Shown: positions 35,343-44,139 of the stretch, piece by piece | Numbering within the stretch: the first letter of the stretch is position 1 | Layout of the letters: every line of letters begins with the position of its first letter | From: a virus | IMG/VR virus record: IMGVR_UViG_3300042503_002645 | Location: 55,045 to 119,044 of that record | DNA: 64,000 nucleotides | Direction: 5' to 3' (one strand) | Translations under genes and position numbers: made by a program | Notes under the pieces: generated by a model | What the model was told of the DNA's origin: nothing | Database searches by the model: none | The model's input: only the letters and a program-made list of their open reading frames with translations

Positions 35343-37977
35343 GGCGTCGTTACCTGTATCTTTAGTCCGCCGACACAACCATCTCAGCGCCCTGTCGGCT
35401 CTGGGCATTCTGCCGGAAAAGCCCGCGTTTCCAGCGGTCGTCGATTGTCCGTTCTGCCAGCAACCTCAACTGTACTTGTTCGATGACGTGGTGACAGACG
35501 GTATCTGGACGCACTGCGAAGCCTGCCGTGCGCATGGAGATATCATAACCTGTGGCGCGTTAATCTGGAACAATAGCCGCGCCGAGGCGCTGACGCGGCT
35601 GGTAGACCTGGGTGCAGCCAGTCAAGGCGAAGCCGATCGGCTGTCCGGAGACTATTTCCGGGCAATAAATCGGCTGGAAGCGGCCGAGGCGTTCTGGAAT
35701 CTGGCACGCGAGCAGATCTGGAACCACCACGACGACGTTATCGCGTGCCGTCAGCGCGAGCTAGGGTTTGATAACACGATCGACGCCTGCGCCGATGTTG
35801 TTGGCGTGGCGCATCCCGATCAAGTCGCCGAGTTCTGCCGCGCCGTCGGCCGGGCCGTACCACCGCGCATGCGTGAACACGGTCCCAGCCTGGTCCTGCC
35901 GTACTACGACTTGCCCGGGCGGCTCACGGGCGTACTGCTCGTCCAGTACAACGACGATTTCATGTCGCGGCGCACGTTTATCGCGCTGCAGGGCTGCCCA
36001 AAACGCCGGGCGGACGCCGGGTACTTCATGCTCAACACGGTTCTGCTGCCCTGCAATCCGGCGCTGCGCGACTCGTACTTCGTCTCCGACGACCCGTTCT
36101 GGGTAATCCGCGCGCAGATGGCGCAGCGGAAAGCGGGCCTGACGGCGCTGCCGCTGGCGGCCAGCTATTCTGGTCCGGAGGCCGTGAGCACCGGGCTGAA
36201 CTGGCAATCGTTCGCGCCAACGCCCCGGTTCTTCCACAGCGCGCTTCTGACGCCGGATGTTATCTCGCAGGCCTGCACGGCCAAAGGTTACGTCTGCGTC
36301 CTACCCAACCAAAGCGTTGAGTCGCGGGCCACGCCGGTGCGCAACATGCAGCGCCTGGCCGCAATACGGCGGCAGGCGCAAACCTGGCAGGCGGCGCTCG
36401 AGTCGGCACTGGCGCACACCAACGAGACAGCTGCGCACTCGTTCATGTCCAAACTGACCATCGCGCTACCCCGGCTGCAGTACTTTTTCCAGAATCGCAA
36501 GCACGATCTCTCGCCCGAGTTCTGCGCGCGCCTGCTGACACAGATCGAGGCGGCACCTGGGCTGCCGACCAAGGTCTACAAGAAAGCAACCATCATCGAG
36601 CGCGACGGGTGTTGGTGGACGCATACCAACCACCAAGTCTGCAACGCTCGGCCGCGCATTTACAAGATCGTGCACTCCGACCAGGGCGAGCGGATGTACG
36701 TCGGCACGGTCGCCATTAACGGCCAGGAGCTGGATTTTGTCGACAGCGCCACGCGTATCGAACGCGTCGGCCTGCTCGCCTTTGCGGCGCAGCACGCTGC
36801 ATCGCACGGGCAACTGCTCCTGTTCGACCGGCACTGGAACGTGAAGAGCCACCTGGTTGCAATGCGGCTGCACGAGCCGGAAATCGTGCATATCTCCGGC
36901 GACGCAGGCTGGAACGAGCAGACCAGTCAATTCTGCTTCAGGAACTACGCGATCAATAACGACGGCAGCGTTACCTCCTGCCCATATCCGCAGATCCAGG
37001 CCGCGCTGCCGAACTTTCCCGAGCCGATCGAGATCGCGCCGGTGACGGTGCATCCGCTGCTGACGCCGTCCTACGAGAACGCCACCATCTGGACCAGTTT
37101 CGCTGCGATCGCCGCCGACTTGCTGGCGCCGGTCCTCAACCAGCAGGCGACGGCCACGGCTGCGACCGGCAGTACGTTCAACACGGCCTTGGAGGTCGGG
37201 TTGAGTCTCGACTGCACCCAGCACCGTTGCTCCAGCTCGCAGCGGCAGAACGCGTCCAGCAGCGTCATTACGCACCTTAAGAACGTCCGCTGGCCGCTTT
37301 TTACCGCCCACGCCTTCGACGACCTGATGCTGTGCCGCACCGTGTTGCGCGTCCCCAACGGGCCGATCTTTGCCCGCTTGGCCGACCTGACCGCGCACCT
37401 GGCGCCAGGCTACGGCTGGCAGGTTATCCGCGGTCCCGGGCTGGACGTTGTGCCCGACCTTTCGGCCCTACGGTACATCCTACCGACGTACATCCAGCGC
37501 GCGCTGACGCGGCGAATGCAGCTCGCGACGCAGAAAGAACACCTGACAACGGCCGTGCTCCAGGACCTCTCCGGGTGGCTCAAAGATATCTATGGCGCAA
37601 CGTTCAACCTGGCGTACGCGACCAACAAGCTGGTCACCCCCGCCCAGGCCCACGAGGCCTTGATGGCGGCGATCAACATCGGTATCACCGCGGGAAAGCT
37701 CGATGTACTCCCCCGGCCACGCCGGAAGGACCAGCAAGGCAACTACCTGCTCCGACAAAAAACAAACTGGTGGTTGAATCAGAAGGCCATAGATCGTTAC
37801 TGTATTTTTGCTGGCGGAGTGATTCCGAATTGGGCGGCAGTTACCGAGTTACTGGCGCAGCGCGGTTTGCTGCACGATGAACAGGTCGTGAACGGCATGC
37901 CGGGCTTGCTGGTCGACAAAGAATGGTGCGACGCTTTCTGGAGCGATTACACAACCAATGCACGCGAACTTGGATAG
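35341..37977 (+). CDS. Zinc-ribbon primase-like / replication protein
   Basis: 878 residues. Residues 31-60 carry a CHC2-like zinc ribbon (VDCPFCQQPQLYLF, then THCEACRAHGDIITC). A following region has LPYYDLPGRLTGVLLVQYND and a possible Toprim-like segment (YFVSDDPFWVIRAQM). Later, HISGDAGWNEQTSQFCF resembles the entry to DUF927/helicase-like domains, but where a P-loop is expected only ATGSTFNTALEVG is seen, so ATPase activity is doubtful. Primase or replication initiator is the best guess. Confidence 0.5.
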   Translation: MASLPVSLVRRHNHLSALSALGILPEKPAFPAVVDCPFCQQPQLYLFDDVVTDGIWTHCEACRAHGDIITCGALIWNNSRAEALTRLVDLGAASQGEADRLSGDYFRAINRLEAAEAFWNLAREQIWNHHDDVIACRQRELGFDNTIDACADVVGVAHPDQVAEFCRAVGRAVPPRMREHGPSLVLPYYDLPGRLTGVLLVQYNDDFMSRRTFIALQGCPKRRADAGYFMLNTVLLPCNPALRDSYFVSDDPFWVIRAQMAQRKAGLTALPLAASYSGPEAVSTGLNWQSFAPTPRFFHSALLTPDVISQACTAKGYVCVLPNQSVESRATPVRNMQRLAAIRRQAQTWQAALESALAHTNETAAHSFMSKLTIALPRLQYFFQNRKHDLSPEFCARLLTQIEAAPGLPTKVYKKATIIERDGCWWTHTNHQVCNARPRIYKIVHSDQGERMYVGTVAINGQELDFVDSATRIERVGLLAFAAQHAASHGQLLLFDRHWNVKSHLVAMRLHEPEIVHISGDAGWNEQTSQFCFRNYAINNDGSVTSCPYPQIQAALPNFPEPIEIAPVTVHPLLTPSYENATIWTSFAAIAADLLAPVLNQQATATAATGSTFNTALEVGLSLDCTQHRCSSSQRQNASSSVITHLKNVRWPLFTAHAFDDLMLCRTVLRVPNGPIFARLADLTAHLAPGYGWQVIRGPGLDVVPDLSALRYILPTYIQRALTRRMQLATQKEHLTTAVLQDLSGWLKDIYGATFNLAYATNKLVTPAQAHEALMAAINIGITAGKLDVLPRPRRKDQQGNYLLRQKTNWWLNQKAIDRYCIFAGGVIPNWAAVTELLAQRGLLHDEQVVNGMPGLLVDKEWCDAFWSDYTTNARELG

Positions 37978-38284
37978 CAGCGCAACACTCGTGTCTTTCG
38001 AGGCCTACAACGAGCTGGCGAAGCAGTACGCCCGCTTTGACGACGGCCTCGACGACGACTTTGTCGAGGAAGAGTGGCAGTTCGTGCGCGAGGACGACGA
38101 GGACGACGACGAAGACAGCGCGCCGCCAACGCCGGGCTGGCTCTTTACTGACGACGAAGACGACGCCGAAGACGATGAAGACGACGGCGGAGATGACGAC
38201 CAGGACTGGGACGCTGGCACTGAGGACGCTGACGAAAACGAAGACGACGACAACGACTGGTTCGAAGATGACGAGGAGGAGTAA
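37958..38284 (+). CDS. Hyper-acidic protein, possible DNA mimic
   Basis: 108 residues, ATG 37958 overlapping the previous gene by 20 nt. From residue 29 on, Asp and Glu dominate (REDDEDDDEDSAPPTP, DDQDWDAGTEDADENEDDDN), with Trp/Phe at intervals. The composition fits Ocr/Gam/Arn-like DNA mimics that block DNA-binding enzymes, but low-complexity acidic tails also occur in unrelated proteins. Its end GAGGAGGAG doubles as ribosome-binding site for the next gene. Confidence 0.45.
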   Translation: MHANLDSSATLVSFEAYNELAKQYARFDDGLDDDFVEEEWQFVREDDEDDDEDSAPPTPGWLFTDDEDDAEDDEDDGGDDDQDWDAGTEDADENEDDDNDWFEDDEEE

Positions 38285-38733
38285 TACAAACTTTTCTACC
38301 GTACGACCGCTTCAACAAGTGTGCGTACTGTTTGGACAACAGACGTTTGTTCAAACAAGCCGTTGAAAGCAAGCAGATACTTCTGGCGCTCGGCGTATCA
38401 GTCGGCGCCAACCGGCCAACGGGCAGCAAGGCCTGGCAGAATCACCCCGCCGTGCGCATGTGGCGTGGGCACGAGCTGGCGCTGGCCATCTACTCCGTGC
38501 ATATCTCGCGCGAATGCCGCCGTCGCGGCTACAAAGACAAACTGCTCGAGGAGTTCCTCGACGTTGTCCGGCGCCTGCGCAAGCCCGGCGAGCCCGCACG
38601 CTATCCGCCGTGGATCCGCGACTGGGGCATTATGTTTAGTCACCGCTCAAACCTTCTACGAAAGGACAAGGACCACTACACGCGGTTTGGCTGGCTCGTA
38701 AAACCAGACCTGCCGTACAAGTGGCCGTGTTGA
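38284..38733 (+). CDS. Pyrimidine-dimer DNA glycosylase-like protein, ATA start
   Basis: 149 residues. Family members typically begin MQTFLPY; here the frame reads ATA-CAA-ACT-TTT (I-Q-T-F-L-P-Y) at 38284, right behind GAGGAGGAG, with no ATG/GTG/TTG until TTG 38332, deep in the domain. So ATA seems to be the start codon. NHPAVRMWRGHELALAIYSV and SHRSNLLRKDKDHYTRFGWL are the conserved core. The enzyme family removes UV-induced pyrimidine dimers by base excision. The upstream stop TAA overlaps the ATA by one base. Confidence 0.75.
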   Translation: MQTFLPYDRFNKCAYCLDNRRLFKQAVESKQILLALGVSVGANRPTGSKAWQNHPAVRMWRGHELALAIYSVHISRECRRRGYKDKLLEEFLDVVRRLRKPGEPARYPPWIRDWGIMFSHRSNLLRKDKDHYTRFGWLVKPDLPYKWPC

Positions 38734-38738
38734 ACAAC

Positions 38739-38975
38739 ATGAACACAAAACCAGACTCAAAAGACGGCGGGCAGGCTTTCCCGGTGACAGACATGAACGG
38801 TGGCCCGGCCTCTGGCGGCATGAGTCTCCGCGACTACTTCGCGGCGGCGGCGCTGCAGGGGTTTTTGGCGCACCCAGACCCCGACCCCGACAAGCCAGCG
38901 GTCACGTTCGCGGCGTGGGCCTACGAACAAGCCGACGCGATGCTCGCCGCGCGCGAGCCGCGGGAGAGGGAGTGA
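38739..38975 (+). CDS. Conserved small phage protein (GMSLRDYFAA family)
   Basis: 78 residues from ATG 38739. DGGQAFPVTDMNGGPASGGM then SLRDYFAAAALQG is a widespread small phage protein family of unknown function, followed by AWAYEQADAMLAARE. Followed by a TGATG overlap with the next gene. Confidence 0.75.
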   Translation: MNTKPDSKDGGQAFPVTDMNGGPASGGMSLRDYFAAAALQGFLAHPDPDPDKPAVTFAAWAYEQADAMLAAREPRERE

Positions 38976-39277
38976 TGCGCGATCCCGTAATCTCGTTGTT
39001 TCACCACGCAAACGGCACGCGCGTTGCCATTGTGCAAGAAGAAAGCTCGGCTGATTTTTGGGAGAAACACGACAACCATGACCGCAATAACACGGACGAA
39101 TACATCGAAGACGTTCCGCTGCCGCCGTTGTTTGCCGCGGCCACCGACTTGCTAGCGGCACTCAAGGGTATGGTTGCCATGGTTGAGGCTGAGTACGGCG
39201 GATTTGATGCGGTGCCCGAGTGGCAGGTTGCTACAGAAGCGATCAACAAAGCAGAGAGGAAGGAACGCAACCCGTGA
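38975..39277 (+). CDS. Hypothetical accessory protein
   Basis: 100 residues, ATG 38975 in TGATG. The first half has His/Asp-rich WEKHDNHDRNNTDEYIED; the second is helical (FAAATDLLAALKGMVAMVEA) and resembles the EAL-region helices of many short phage proteins. Function unknown. Confidence 0.5.
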   Translation: MRDPVISLFHHANGTRVAIVQEESSADFWEKHDNHDRNNTDEYIEDVPLPPLFAAATDLLAALKGMVAMVEAEYGGFDAVPEWQVATEAINKAERKERNP

Positions 39278-39483
39278 GAGCATTTCTGGAGGGTATGGCC
39301 CGCTGCTTCGATCTCTTCGGCATTCTCGACGAACCGATCGATCTGCCGAAGACAGACGCAGAAGCGTTCGAAAGAGATAAACTGGCGCTACAGAAAGACT
39401 GGGAAACCATTTACGGCCAGGCTGTGTTCCTGGAACCGCCTGTAGCGCAAAGCGAGGACAAGCATGAGCTGGATCGTAGTTGA
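39274..39483 (+). CDS. Short hypothetical protein
   Basis: 69 residues from GTG 39274, with AGGAAGG upstream and a GTGA overlap with the previous stop. The central LFGILDEPIDLPKTDAEAFE resembles short phage proteins with the pattern D-W/Y near the end. It overlaps the exonuclease gene by 20 nt. Confidence 0.45.
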   Translation: MRAFLEGMARCFDLFGILDEPIDLPKTDAEAFERDKLALQKDWETIYGQAVFLEPPVAQSEDKHELDRS

Positions 39484-39982
39484 CGTTGAAGCTGACGGCC
39501 CGGTGCCACCCACGTTCTCGATGATCTGCTTCGGCGCCGTTGTCGTTGAGGCTGGACTGAGCCGAACGTTCTACGGTGAAGTTGCACCCATCTCGGAGCA
39601 GACAAACCTGGCGGCGGCCGCAATTAGCGGCATCAGCCGGGCCAAGCACGAGACGTTTGAAGCGCCGAAGATCGTCATGGCGCGGTTTGCCGACTGGATC
39701 ACCGCGAACACCAAGGGCCGCCCGATCTTTGTGTCGGACAATCCGGCATTCGACTGGCAGTGGATCAACTATTACTTCCACTCGTTCTGCGGTGGAAACC
39801 CGTTCGGCTACTCGGCGCGCAGGATCGGCGACCTGTACTGCGGCATGGAAAAGAACGCGTACGCGCAATGGAAGCATCTGCGCAAAACACGACACGACCA
39901 CAACCCGGTAAACGACGCCAAAGGCAACGCCGAAGCGCTGCTGCGCATGCGTGAACTGGGACTGAAAGTGAACTTCGAATGA
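39464..39982 (+). CDS. DEDDh 3'-5' exonuclease (RNase T/DnaQ-like)
   Basis: 172 residues. Asp7 and Glu9 in VVDVEADGP form motif I. Asp97 in SDNPAFDWQ is motif II. His146 and Asp151 in HNPVNDAKGNAEAL form motif III of the DEDDh type. It would cut single-stranded DNA or RNA from the 3' end using two metal ions. No polymerase domain is attached. Likely in DNA repair or RNA processing; substrate not visible from sequence. Confidence 0.85.
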   Translation: MSWIVVDVEADGPVPPTFSMICFGAVVVEAGLSRTFYGEVAPISEQTNLAAAAISGISRAKHETFEAPKIVMARFADWITANTKGRPIFVSDNPAFDWQWINYYFHSFCGGNPFGYSARRIGDLYCGMEKNAYAQWKHLRKTRHDHNPVNDAKGNAEALLRMRELGLKVNFE

Positions 39983-40287
39983 GCATCAACTTCGAGATCG
40001 AAACCATCCGGCATGTCCGCCTGGCCTATATCATCCGCCACGTCAGCCACGAGGTCCGGGACTTTGTCGACGAGGCGCTGATCAATAGCGACTTGTCTTT
40101 CGGCACCAACGAGAATACGCTCGCAAGTCGCCAGGCAATCATCGATATTCTTGAGTCCGCCTGGGCAGGATACGACGAAGATCGCGAACAAGACGAAGAG
40201 TACTGCGAGCAAAAAGACGCCCTCGCCCGTGTGATCGCCGCGATCAACGCGCTCCCCGACGACGTGCTGTTCTCACTGGGATCTTGA
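39979..40287 (+). CDS. Acidic helical hypothetical protein
   Basis: 102 residues, ATGA overlap with the exonuclease gene, so probably co-translated. Helical (RHVRLAYIIRHVSHEVRDFV), with an acidic segment DEDREQDEEYCEQKDALARV. No family recognised. Confidence 0.5.
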   Translation: MSINFEIETIRHVRLAYIIRHVSHEVRDFVDEALINSDLSFGTNENTLASRQAIIDILESAWAGYDEDREQDEEYCEQKDALARVIAAINALPDDVLFSLGS

Positions 40288-40288
40288 T

Positions 40289-40612
40289 ATGGAAACGGTC
40301 GAGTGCGACGAGTACCAGGTCTCCGCACGCGTGACGCTGCGCAAGGGCGACCTGTTCCGGGCCACCGGCGGGCCGTACTACATCGTGCGCGACGAGACCG
40401 GCAAGAAGATCAAGTCGTCCATGGCGGCCAAAGGCCCGTTCAGATTCGTTTCGTACTGCGAGCGCGGTCGGCGAAAATGGATCGTGGCTTACTCCACCAA
40501 AGAGGGCGGCTATACAACGCTGCCCCTCACGCGGTGGCGCACAGTGGACTTAGACAACTTCGTGAATCGCCCCTACAAGATTCTGGGCAAGAAGCGCCCC
40601 AAGAAGAGGTGA
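40289..40612 (+). CDS. Basic small beta-barrel-like protein
   Basis: 107 residues, starting one base after the previous stop. A beta-rich pattern (ARVTLRKGDLFRATGGPYYI) and a basic C-terminus (RPYKILGKKRPKKR) suggest nucleic-acid binding. Function not recognised. Confidence 0.5.
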   Translation: METVECDEYQVSARVTLRKGDLFRATGGPYYIVRDETGKKIKSSMAAKGPFRFVSYCERGRRKWIVAYSTKEGGYTTLPLTRWRTVDLDNFVNRPYKILGKKRPKKR

Positions 40613-40615
40613 CCC

Positions 40616-40780
40616 ATGAGTCGAACCAGAAAGCGACCCTACACCCGGTCCAAACGTTTTGACACTAGCTGCCGTTGTCATGGCGGCTGCCCGTGGTGCC
40701 GCAACAACCGGCTCCACAGCGACATCAGTCGTCGGACTGCTGCCGACACTGCCATCCGTGAGTACCGCTACGCAAGCTGA
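40616..40780 (+). CDS. Short basic Cys-cluster protein (CRCHGGCPWC)
   Basis: 54 residues from ATG 40616. RTRKRPYTRSKRFDTSCRCH then GGCPWCRNNRLH is a compact Cys4 zinc-binding motif after a basic arm, like other very short phage proteins. It starts four bases after the preceding stop. Codon use and conserved-looking motif support a real gene. Possible RNA- or DNA-binding role. Confidence 0.6.
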   Translation: MSRTRKRPYTRSKRFDTSCRCHGGCPWCRNNRLHSDISRRTAADTAIREYRYAS

Positions 40781-40830
40781 GGTTCGCGCAGCGCGGTTCG
40801 ATAAAATGGATGTCGCACGGAGGCGGCACC

Positions 40831-41274
40831 ATGAATTTCGAAATCAGAATCAAAGATATCAATGCGTTGTCGCCAACCGAGGTGACCACGATCTACAACC
40901 AGCTGTCGCATCCGGCATCTGGTTTGGTCGATTCAATCCGCCCAGAGCTGGAGCGTCGCTATATCAAGCCGACGCCCGGACCGCACCCGCCGATGTGGCT
41001 GGCGATGGTCTGGAAAAACGGCGCGTTCGTGGCCTGGGTCGGCACGCGCCCATGGCCTGAGACGTTCAAAAGCCAGCCGGTCACGGCGCAGACCATCGAG
41101 TGCTTCACGGCGCCCGATGCGCGCCGCCACGGGCTGGCCCGCCTGGGGCTGCAGGCGTTGATCTCCGCTGGCCTAATCAACCGCGACAGGATCGTTTCAG
41201 TCTATGCTGCGGAGGTAGTCAAGCTGGCGCAGCAGTGCGGCTGCAAGACTGTGGTTTTGTGTCGCGCCTCTTAG
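40831..41274 (+). CDS. GNAT-like acetyltransferase
   Basis: 147 residues from ATG 40831 with GGAGG seven bases upstream. WLAMVWKNGAFVAWVGTRPW then TIECFTAPDARRHGLARLGL has the order of a GNAT fold, with R-R-x-G-L-A in the place of the acetyl-CoA-binding loop. Substrate unknown. The AT-rich site at 40855 lies in the first codons (K-D-I-N). Confidence 0.5.
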   Translation: MNFEIRIKDINALSPTEVTTIYNQLSHPASGLVDSIRPELERRYIKPTPGPHPPMWLAMVWKNGAFVAWVGTRPWPETFKSQPVTAQTIECFTAPDARRHGLARLGLQALISAGLINRDRIVSVYAAEVVKLAQQCGCKTVVLCRAS

Positions 41275-41370
41275 ATGCACCTGGATTTTACGGTCGCCGC
41301 ATATCTGGCGCGACGATCGTATCGTGCGTGTGTTTGTTCTCGCGCGCGAATCGCGTACTTTACAGACAAC

Positions 41371-42408
41371 ATGTCTTCAGATAACAACCAGGATGATGAG
41401 CCGCTTTTACTTCAGTTAAGGCGCGATACACAGTATCTAAATGATCCTGATATTCCACAACGACTACTCACGGTTGACGAAGAAGCCGCCTATATCCGGC
41501 GATACATGGCGTCAATCCGCGACATTACACACTGGTCTAAGTCAGAGGCGATTACCGCTGAGATTGAATTTTGCGTGCAGAACAACCTTGTCCGGCATCT
41601 TTGCGCCATAGCCGCGCACTTCTACGCGCAACACGAATACTCGGTGCGGTGGCGCCCGGTGGGTTTCTTCAAAGGCGGCGGCAGCTATCGCGAAATCAAA
41701 TTGGAGTTCGACAAGTACGACGTCGACACCAAAACATCTCGAACCTATGAAGGTACTTTAACTCGAGAATGGGAGCGCGGTGAACGGTACACGTTATGTG
41801 TCAACGGGGGGAATGAAGAAGAGTACCGCCGGGCTAACGGAATTGTAGATATTTTGAACATCCTGGGCGTTCCGCGCGCTTACATTGACGGCTTGTTCGA
41901 TATGTTGGACTACGGTATGGAGGCAACAGACAACGAGTACGCGCACAAACGCAAAGAACTTGCGCAGATACGCGAGCGGCTAATCGACCTAGAGCACCAG
42001 GTACGTGAGCGCTCCCAGCAATTGCAGTCGTTGAAACGCCCCGACAAATGGCGACGAAAACGGTACCCGATAATTAAGCCGAGCGACGCGGCGGCAATGC
42101 CTGCTGTTCCGGCTTCAATAGAGCCGTTGTTGGAGGCTGTAACAAAGTACCAACAATGCTCTGGGATATATTTCCTCTGGGACCTTAACCGCACGTGCGC
42201 TTATGTCGGAAAATCGCGCAATGTTGGCAGTCGACTGTCCAGCCACAACAAAGCCGTAAAAGAACACGCAGTCAGCGTATTACCGCTGCCGGTTGCCGAG
42301 ATCCATTACGCGGAGTTGTACTATATTTGGTTGCTGCGCCCGTATTTGAACCGAGAAGGCGCAGAAACGGCAAAAGCAATCACCCCCAATACAGCACCTG
42401 CAACATGA
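41371..42408 (+). CDS. GIY-YIG nuclease-domain protein
   Basis: 345 residues from ATG 41371; an in-frame ATG at 41275 would add 32 residues. Residues 265-289 show CSGIYFLWDL and AYVGKSRNVGSRLSSHNK, the GIY-YIG core (the second motif is AYVG) with the catalytic Arg. Glu315 in HYAELYYIWLLRPYL is the likely metal ligand. The N-terminal 250 residues are unrecognised, with a coiled coil (about 185-222). The gene is less GC-rich than its neighbours and may be a recent arrival such as a homing-type nuclease. Confidence 0.75.
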   Translation: MSSDNNQDDEPLLLQLRRDTQYLNDPDIPQRLLTVDEEAAYIRRYMASIRDITHWSKSEAITAEIEFCVQNNLVRHLCAIAAHFYAQHEYSVRWRPVGFFKGGGSYREIKLEFDKYDVDTKTSRTYEGTLTREWERGERYTLCVNGGNEEEYRRANGIVDILNILGVPRAYIDGLFDMLDYGMEATDNEYAHKRKELAQIRERLIDLEHQVRERSQQLQSLKRPDKWRRKRYPIIKPSDAAAMPAVPASIEPLLEAVTKYQQCSGIYFLWDLNRTCAYVGKSRNVGSRLSSHNKAVKEHAVSVLPLPVAEIHYAELYYIWLLRPYLNREGAETAKAITPNTAPAT

Positions 42409-42614
42409 AACGCTACCACGAAGAACAACACATCGTCGCGCGGCGGGAGCGGGAGTACAGCGCGGCATACGAGCACGCCCCGCGCACACCTGGCCGATTT
42501 CGCAAGACGCACATCGGCTGCAACCGGGCGAGCTGCCAAGTGTGCCACCCCGAAAAGTTTCCCCGTCGAACGCCCACACGCCAGGAACAACGGCCGTGGG
42601 GCGACGGGTATTGA
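42405..42614 (+). CDS. Short basic HxxC...CxxCH protein
   Basis: 69 residues, ATGA overlap with the nuclease gene. The C-terminal half THIGCNRASCQVCHPEKFPR has Cys/His at zinc-knuckle spacing, and the ends are basic. Its stop TGA is part of the AT-rich GATATC site at 42613. Function unknown. Confidence 0.5.
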   Translation: MKRYHEEQHIVARREREYSAAYEHAPRTPGRFRKTHIGCNRASCQVCHPEKFPRRTPTRQEQRPWGDGY

Positions 42615-42621
42615 TATCTAT
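42610..42621. promoter_or_regulatory. AT-rich GATATC site, intergenic
   Basis: ATTGATATCTAT lies across the stop of the previous gene, 24 nt before ATG 42642. One of 17 WWWGATATCWWW sites in the window. Function unknown. Confidence 0.4.
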
Positions 42622-42641
42622 TCACACAGGAGAAAGTCGAG

Positions 42642-43397
42642 ATGGGCGCAGTTCTACACTGCGAAACGTTCGATGGAAAACTGACACCGGCTGAGCTGCG
42701 GAAGGCGTACGCCGATCGGCGAGAAAACATGCTTATCGAGCACGGAGCTGACCCGTATAACGGCACGTGGAGCACGTTGGACGGCTCGCTTGTGTTTGTA
42801 GGTGACGTCCTAAATTCGCGCGAAGACGCTGAGGGCTTTATCGATGGCCGCGCCGATAAGTGGGGCGCGGCGTTTGCTGTGCGATTTCACGACAACCGCA
42901 CGGAAACCACGAAGAAGCCGACGTTCAACAGTGAGCCAGCCGATTCTCACAAGAACATGTTCTTGCTGTTTTGGCGACCCGGCGTAACTGATGGGGACTA
43001 TCGCACGCGCGCGGTCGTGACGCAACGCGACGTTTTGCGCCCAGGCGACCCAGCCGCCCGCGTCATCGTCGCTGCCGACCAGCTTTCTGCAGCTGGAAAG
43101 ACGCAACTTGCTGCGGCGTGCCGTGCTTGCGTCGCAGCCGACAAGGACTTTAACGCCGTCAATAGAACGGTGCAGGCGCTTGTCGCTGCGTTGTCTGACC
43201 CGCGCAAAGAAGTCACAACAGCAGAGTTCGCGGAGTTCAAGAAGCAACGCAAGCAGGCTGCAAAGCTCGCCAAGATTCGAGATAAGATGGCCGTGCGCCT
43301 TTACGAATTGGACACGCGCTTTGCAAGCAAGCTCTACAGCACCGAGACTGTCAATCACGGTCAAAGCTGGCTCGTCGGCGGTCTGTGCGGTTGTTGA
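42642..43397 (+). CDS. Hypothetical accessory protein
   Basis: 251 residues, ATG 42642 with AGGAG. An N-terminal mixed domain (ETFDGKLTPAELRKAYADRR, then DPYNGTWSTLDGSLV) resembles phage proteins of unknown role; the second half is helical and basic (EFKKQRKQAAKLAKIRDKMA). It ends in VGGLCGC. Confidence 0.5.
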   Translation: MGAVLHCETFDGKLTPAELRKAYADRRENMLIEHGADPYNGTWSTLDGSLVFVGDVLNSREDAEGFIDGRADKWGAAFAVRFHDNRTETTKKPTFNSEPADSHKNMFLLFWRPGVTDGDYRTRAVVTQRDVLRPGDPAARVIVAADQLSAAGKTQLAAACRACVAADKDFNAVNRTVQALVAALSDPRKEVTTAEFAEFKKQRKQAAKLAKIRDKMAVRLYELDTRFASKLYSTETVNHGQSWLVGGLCGC

Positions 43398-43459
43398 CCG
43401 CAGCGCTCGGCGCTCTCGTGACGAGCATCATCTGGCTCGTGCAATACCTGAAGAACTGA
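43394..43459 (+). CDS. Possible very short membrane peptide
   Basis: 21 residues from TTG 43394, overlapping the previous stop as TTGA. LTAALGALVTSIIWLVQYLK would be a single membrane span. Too short to be certain; it could be chance. Confidence 0.25.
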   Translation: MTAALGALVTSIIWLVQYLKN

Positions 43460-43469
43460 AGGAGTAACG

Positions 43470-43763
43470 ATGGATTACAAGTACCACCTCAGCGTCCCGA
43501 ACAGCAATCCCAACAGCGCGTTCTCGCATTATCAGATTTGCTGCGTCCTGCCAATCGACACGGTTCCCGACGTGCCGGAAAGGACTGACGCCAGCTACAG
43601 CGGCGGTGAGCCCGGTCAGATGGTGTACACGCTTATTGGTATCTACAGCGGCCGAACTGGCTGGCGACCAATCGTGCCCTCCAGTCCCGATCTGGGATCA
43701 CTCAAAACTCTGCTGGTGGACATCAACGGCCCGATTCCCGAGGAAGCCGAAAACGGCGGCTGA
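43470..43763 (+). CDS. Small hypothetical protein
   Basis: 97 residues, ATG 43470 with AAGGAGT. A beta-rich sequence (SNPNSAFSHYQICCVLPIDT) ending in SLKTLLVDINGPIPEEAE. No family recognised. Confidence 0.45.
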   Translation: MDYKYHLSVPNSNPNSAFSHYQICCVLPIDTVPDVPERTDASYSGGEPGQMVYTLIGIYSGRTGWRPIVPSSPDLGSLKTLLVDINGPIPEEAENGG

Positions 43764-43821
43764 CCCGGGCAATTGCGGCAACAGCGACGACAGTACTCAC
43801 CAACAACAAGGAACAACGAAC

Positions 43822-44139
43822 ATGGCTCAGGACTACGCACAGAACATTGTCGATCTCGGCGACAAGCTCGCCGATGCCACGAAGGCGGAGATGCAGCTGG
43901 AAGACATTCGCCACACCGTGAAGCTGGCCGCCATCGAGCGGATTATGAAGAGCGGCGACAATCCGATGACCAACAAGCCGCATTCGTTCAGCTCGGCCGA
44001 GGCCGCGGTGAGCACCGACGGCTCGTACGCCGAACACCTCGAGCAGCAGCGCGACGCCGCGGCCGCGCGAATTCGGGCGCGGGCGCGGTACGATGCTGCG
44101 GTGGCGGCCGCCCGCCTTGCGGCGGAGGTGGCTTCGTGA
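43822..44139 (+). CDS. Small Ala-rich helical protein
   Basis: 105 residues from ATG 43822. Mostly helical (YAQNIVDLGDKLADATKAEM), with an Arg/Ala-rich coiled-coil tail (RDAAAARIRARARYDAAVAA). It ends in a GTGA overlap with the next gene. Function unknown. Confidence 0.5.
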   Translation: MAQDYAQNIVDLGDKLADATKAEMQLEDIRHTVKLAAIERIMKSGDNPMTNKPHSFSSAEAAVSTDGSYAEHLEQQRDAAAARIRARARYDAAVAAARLAAEVAS

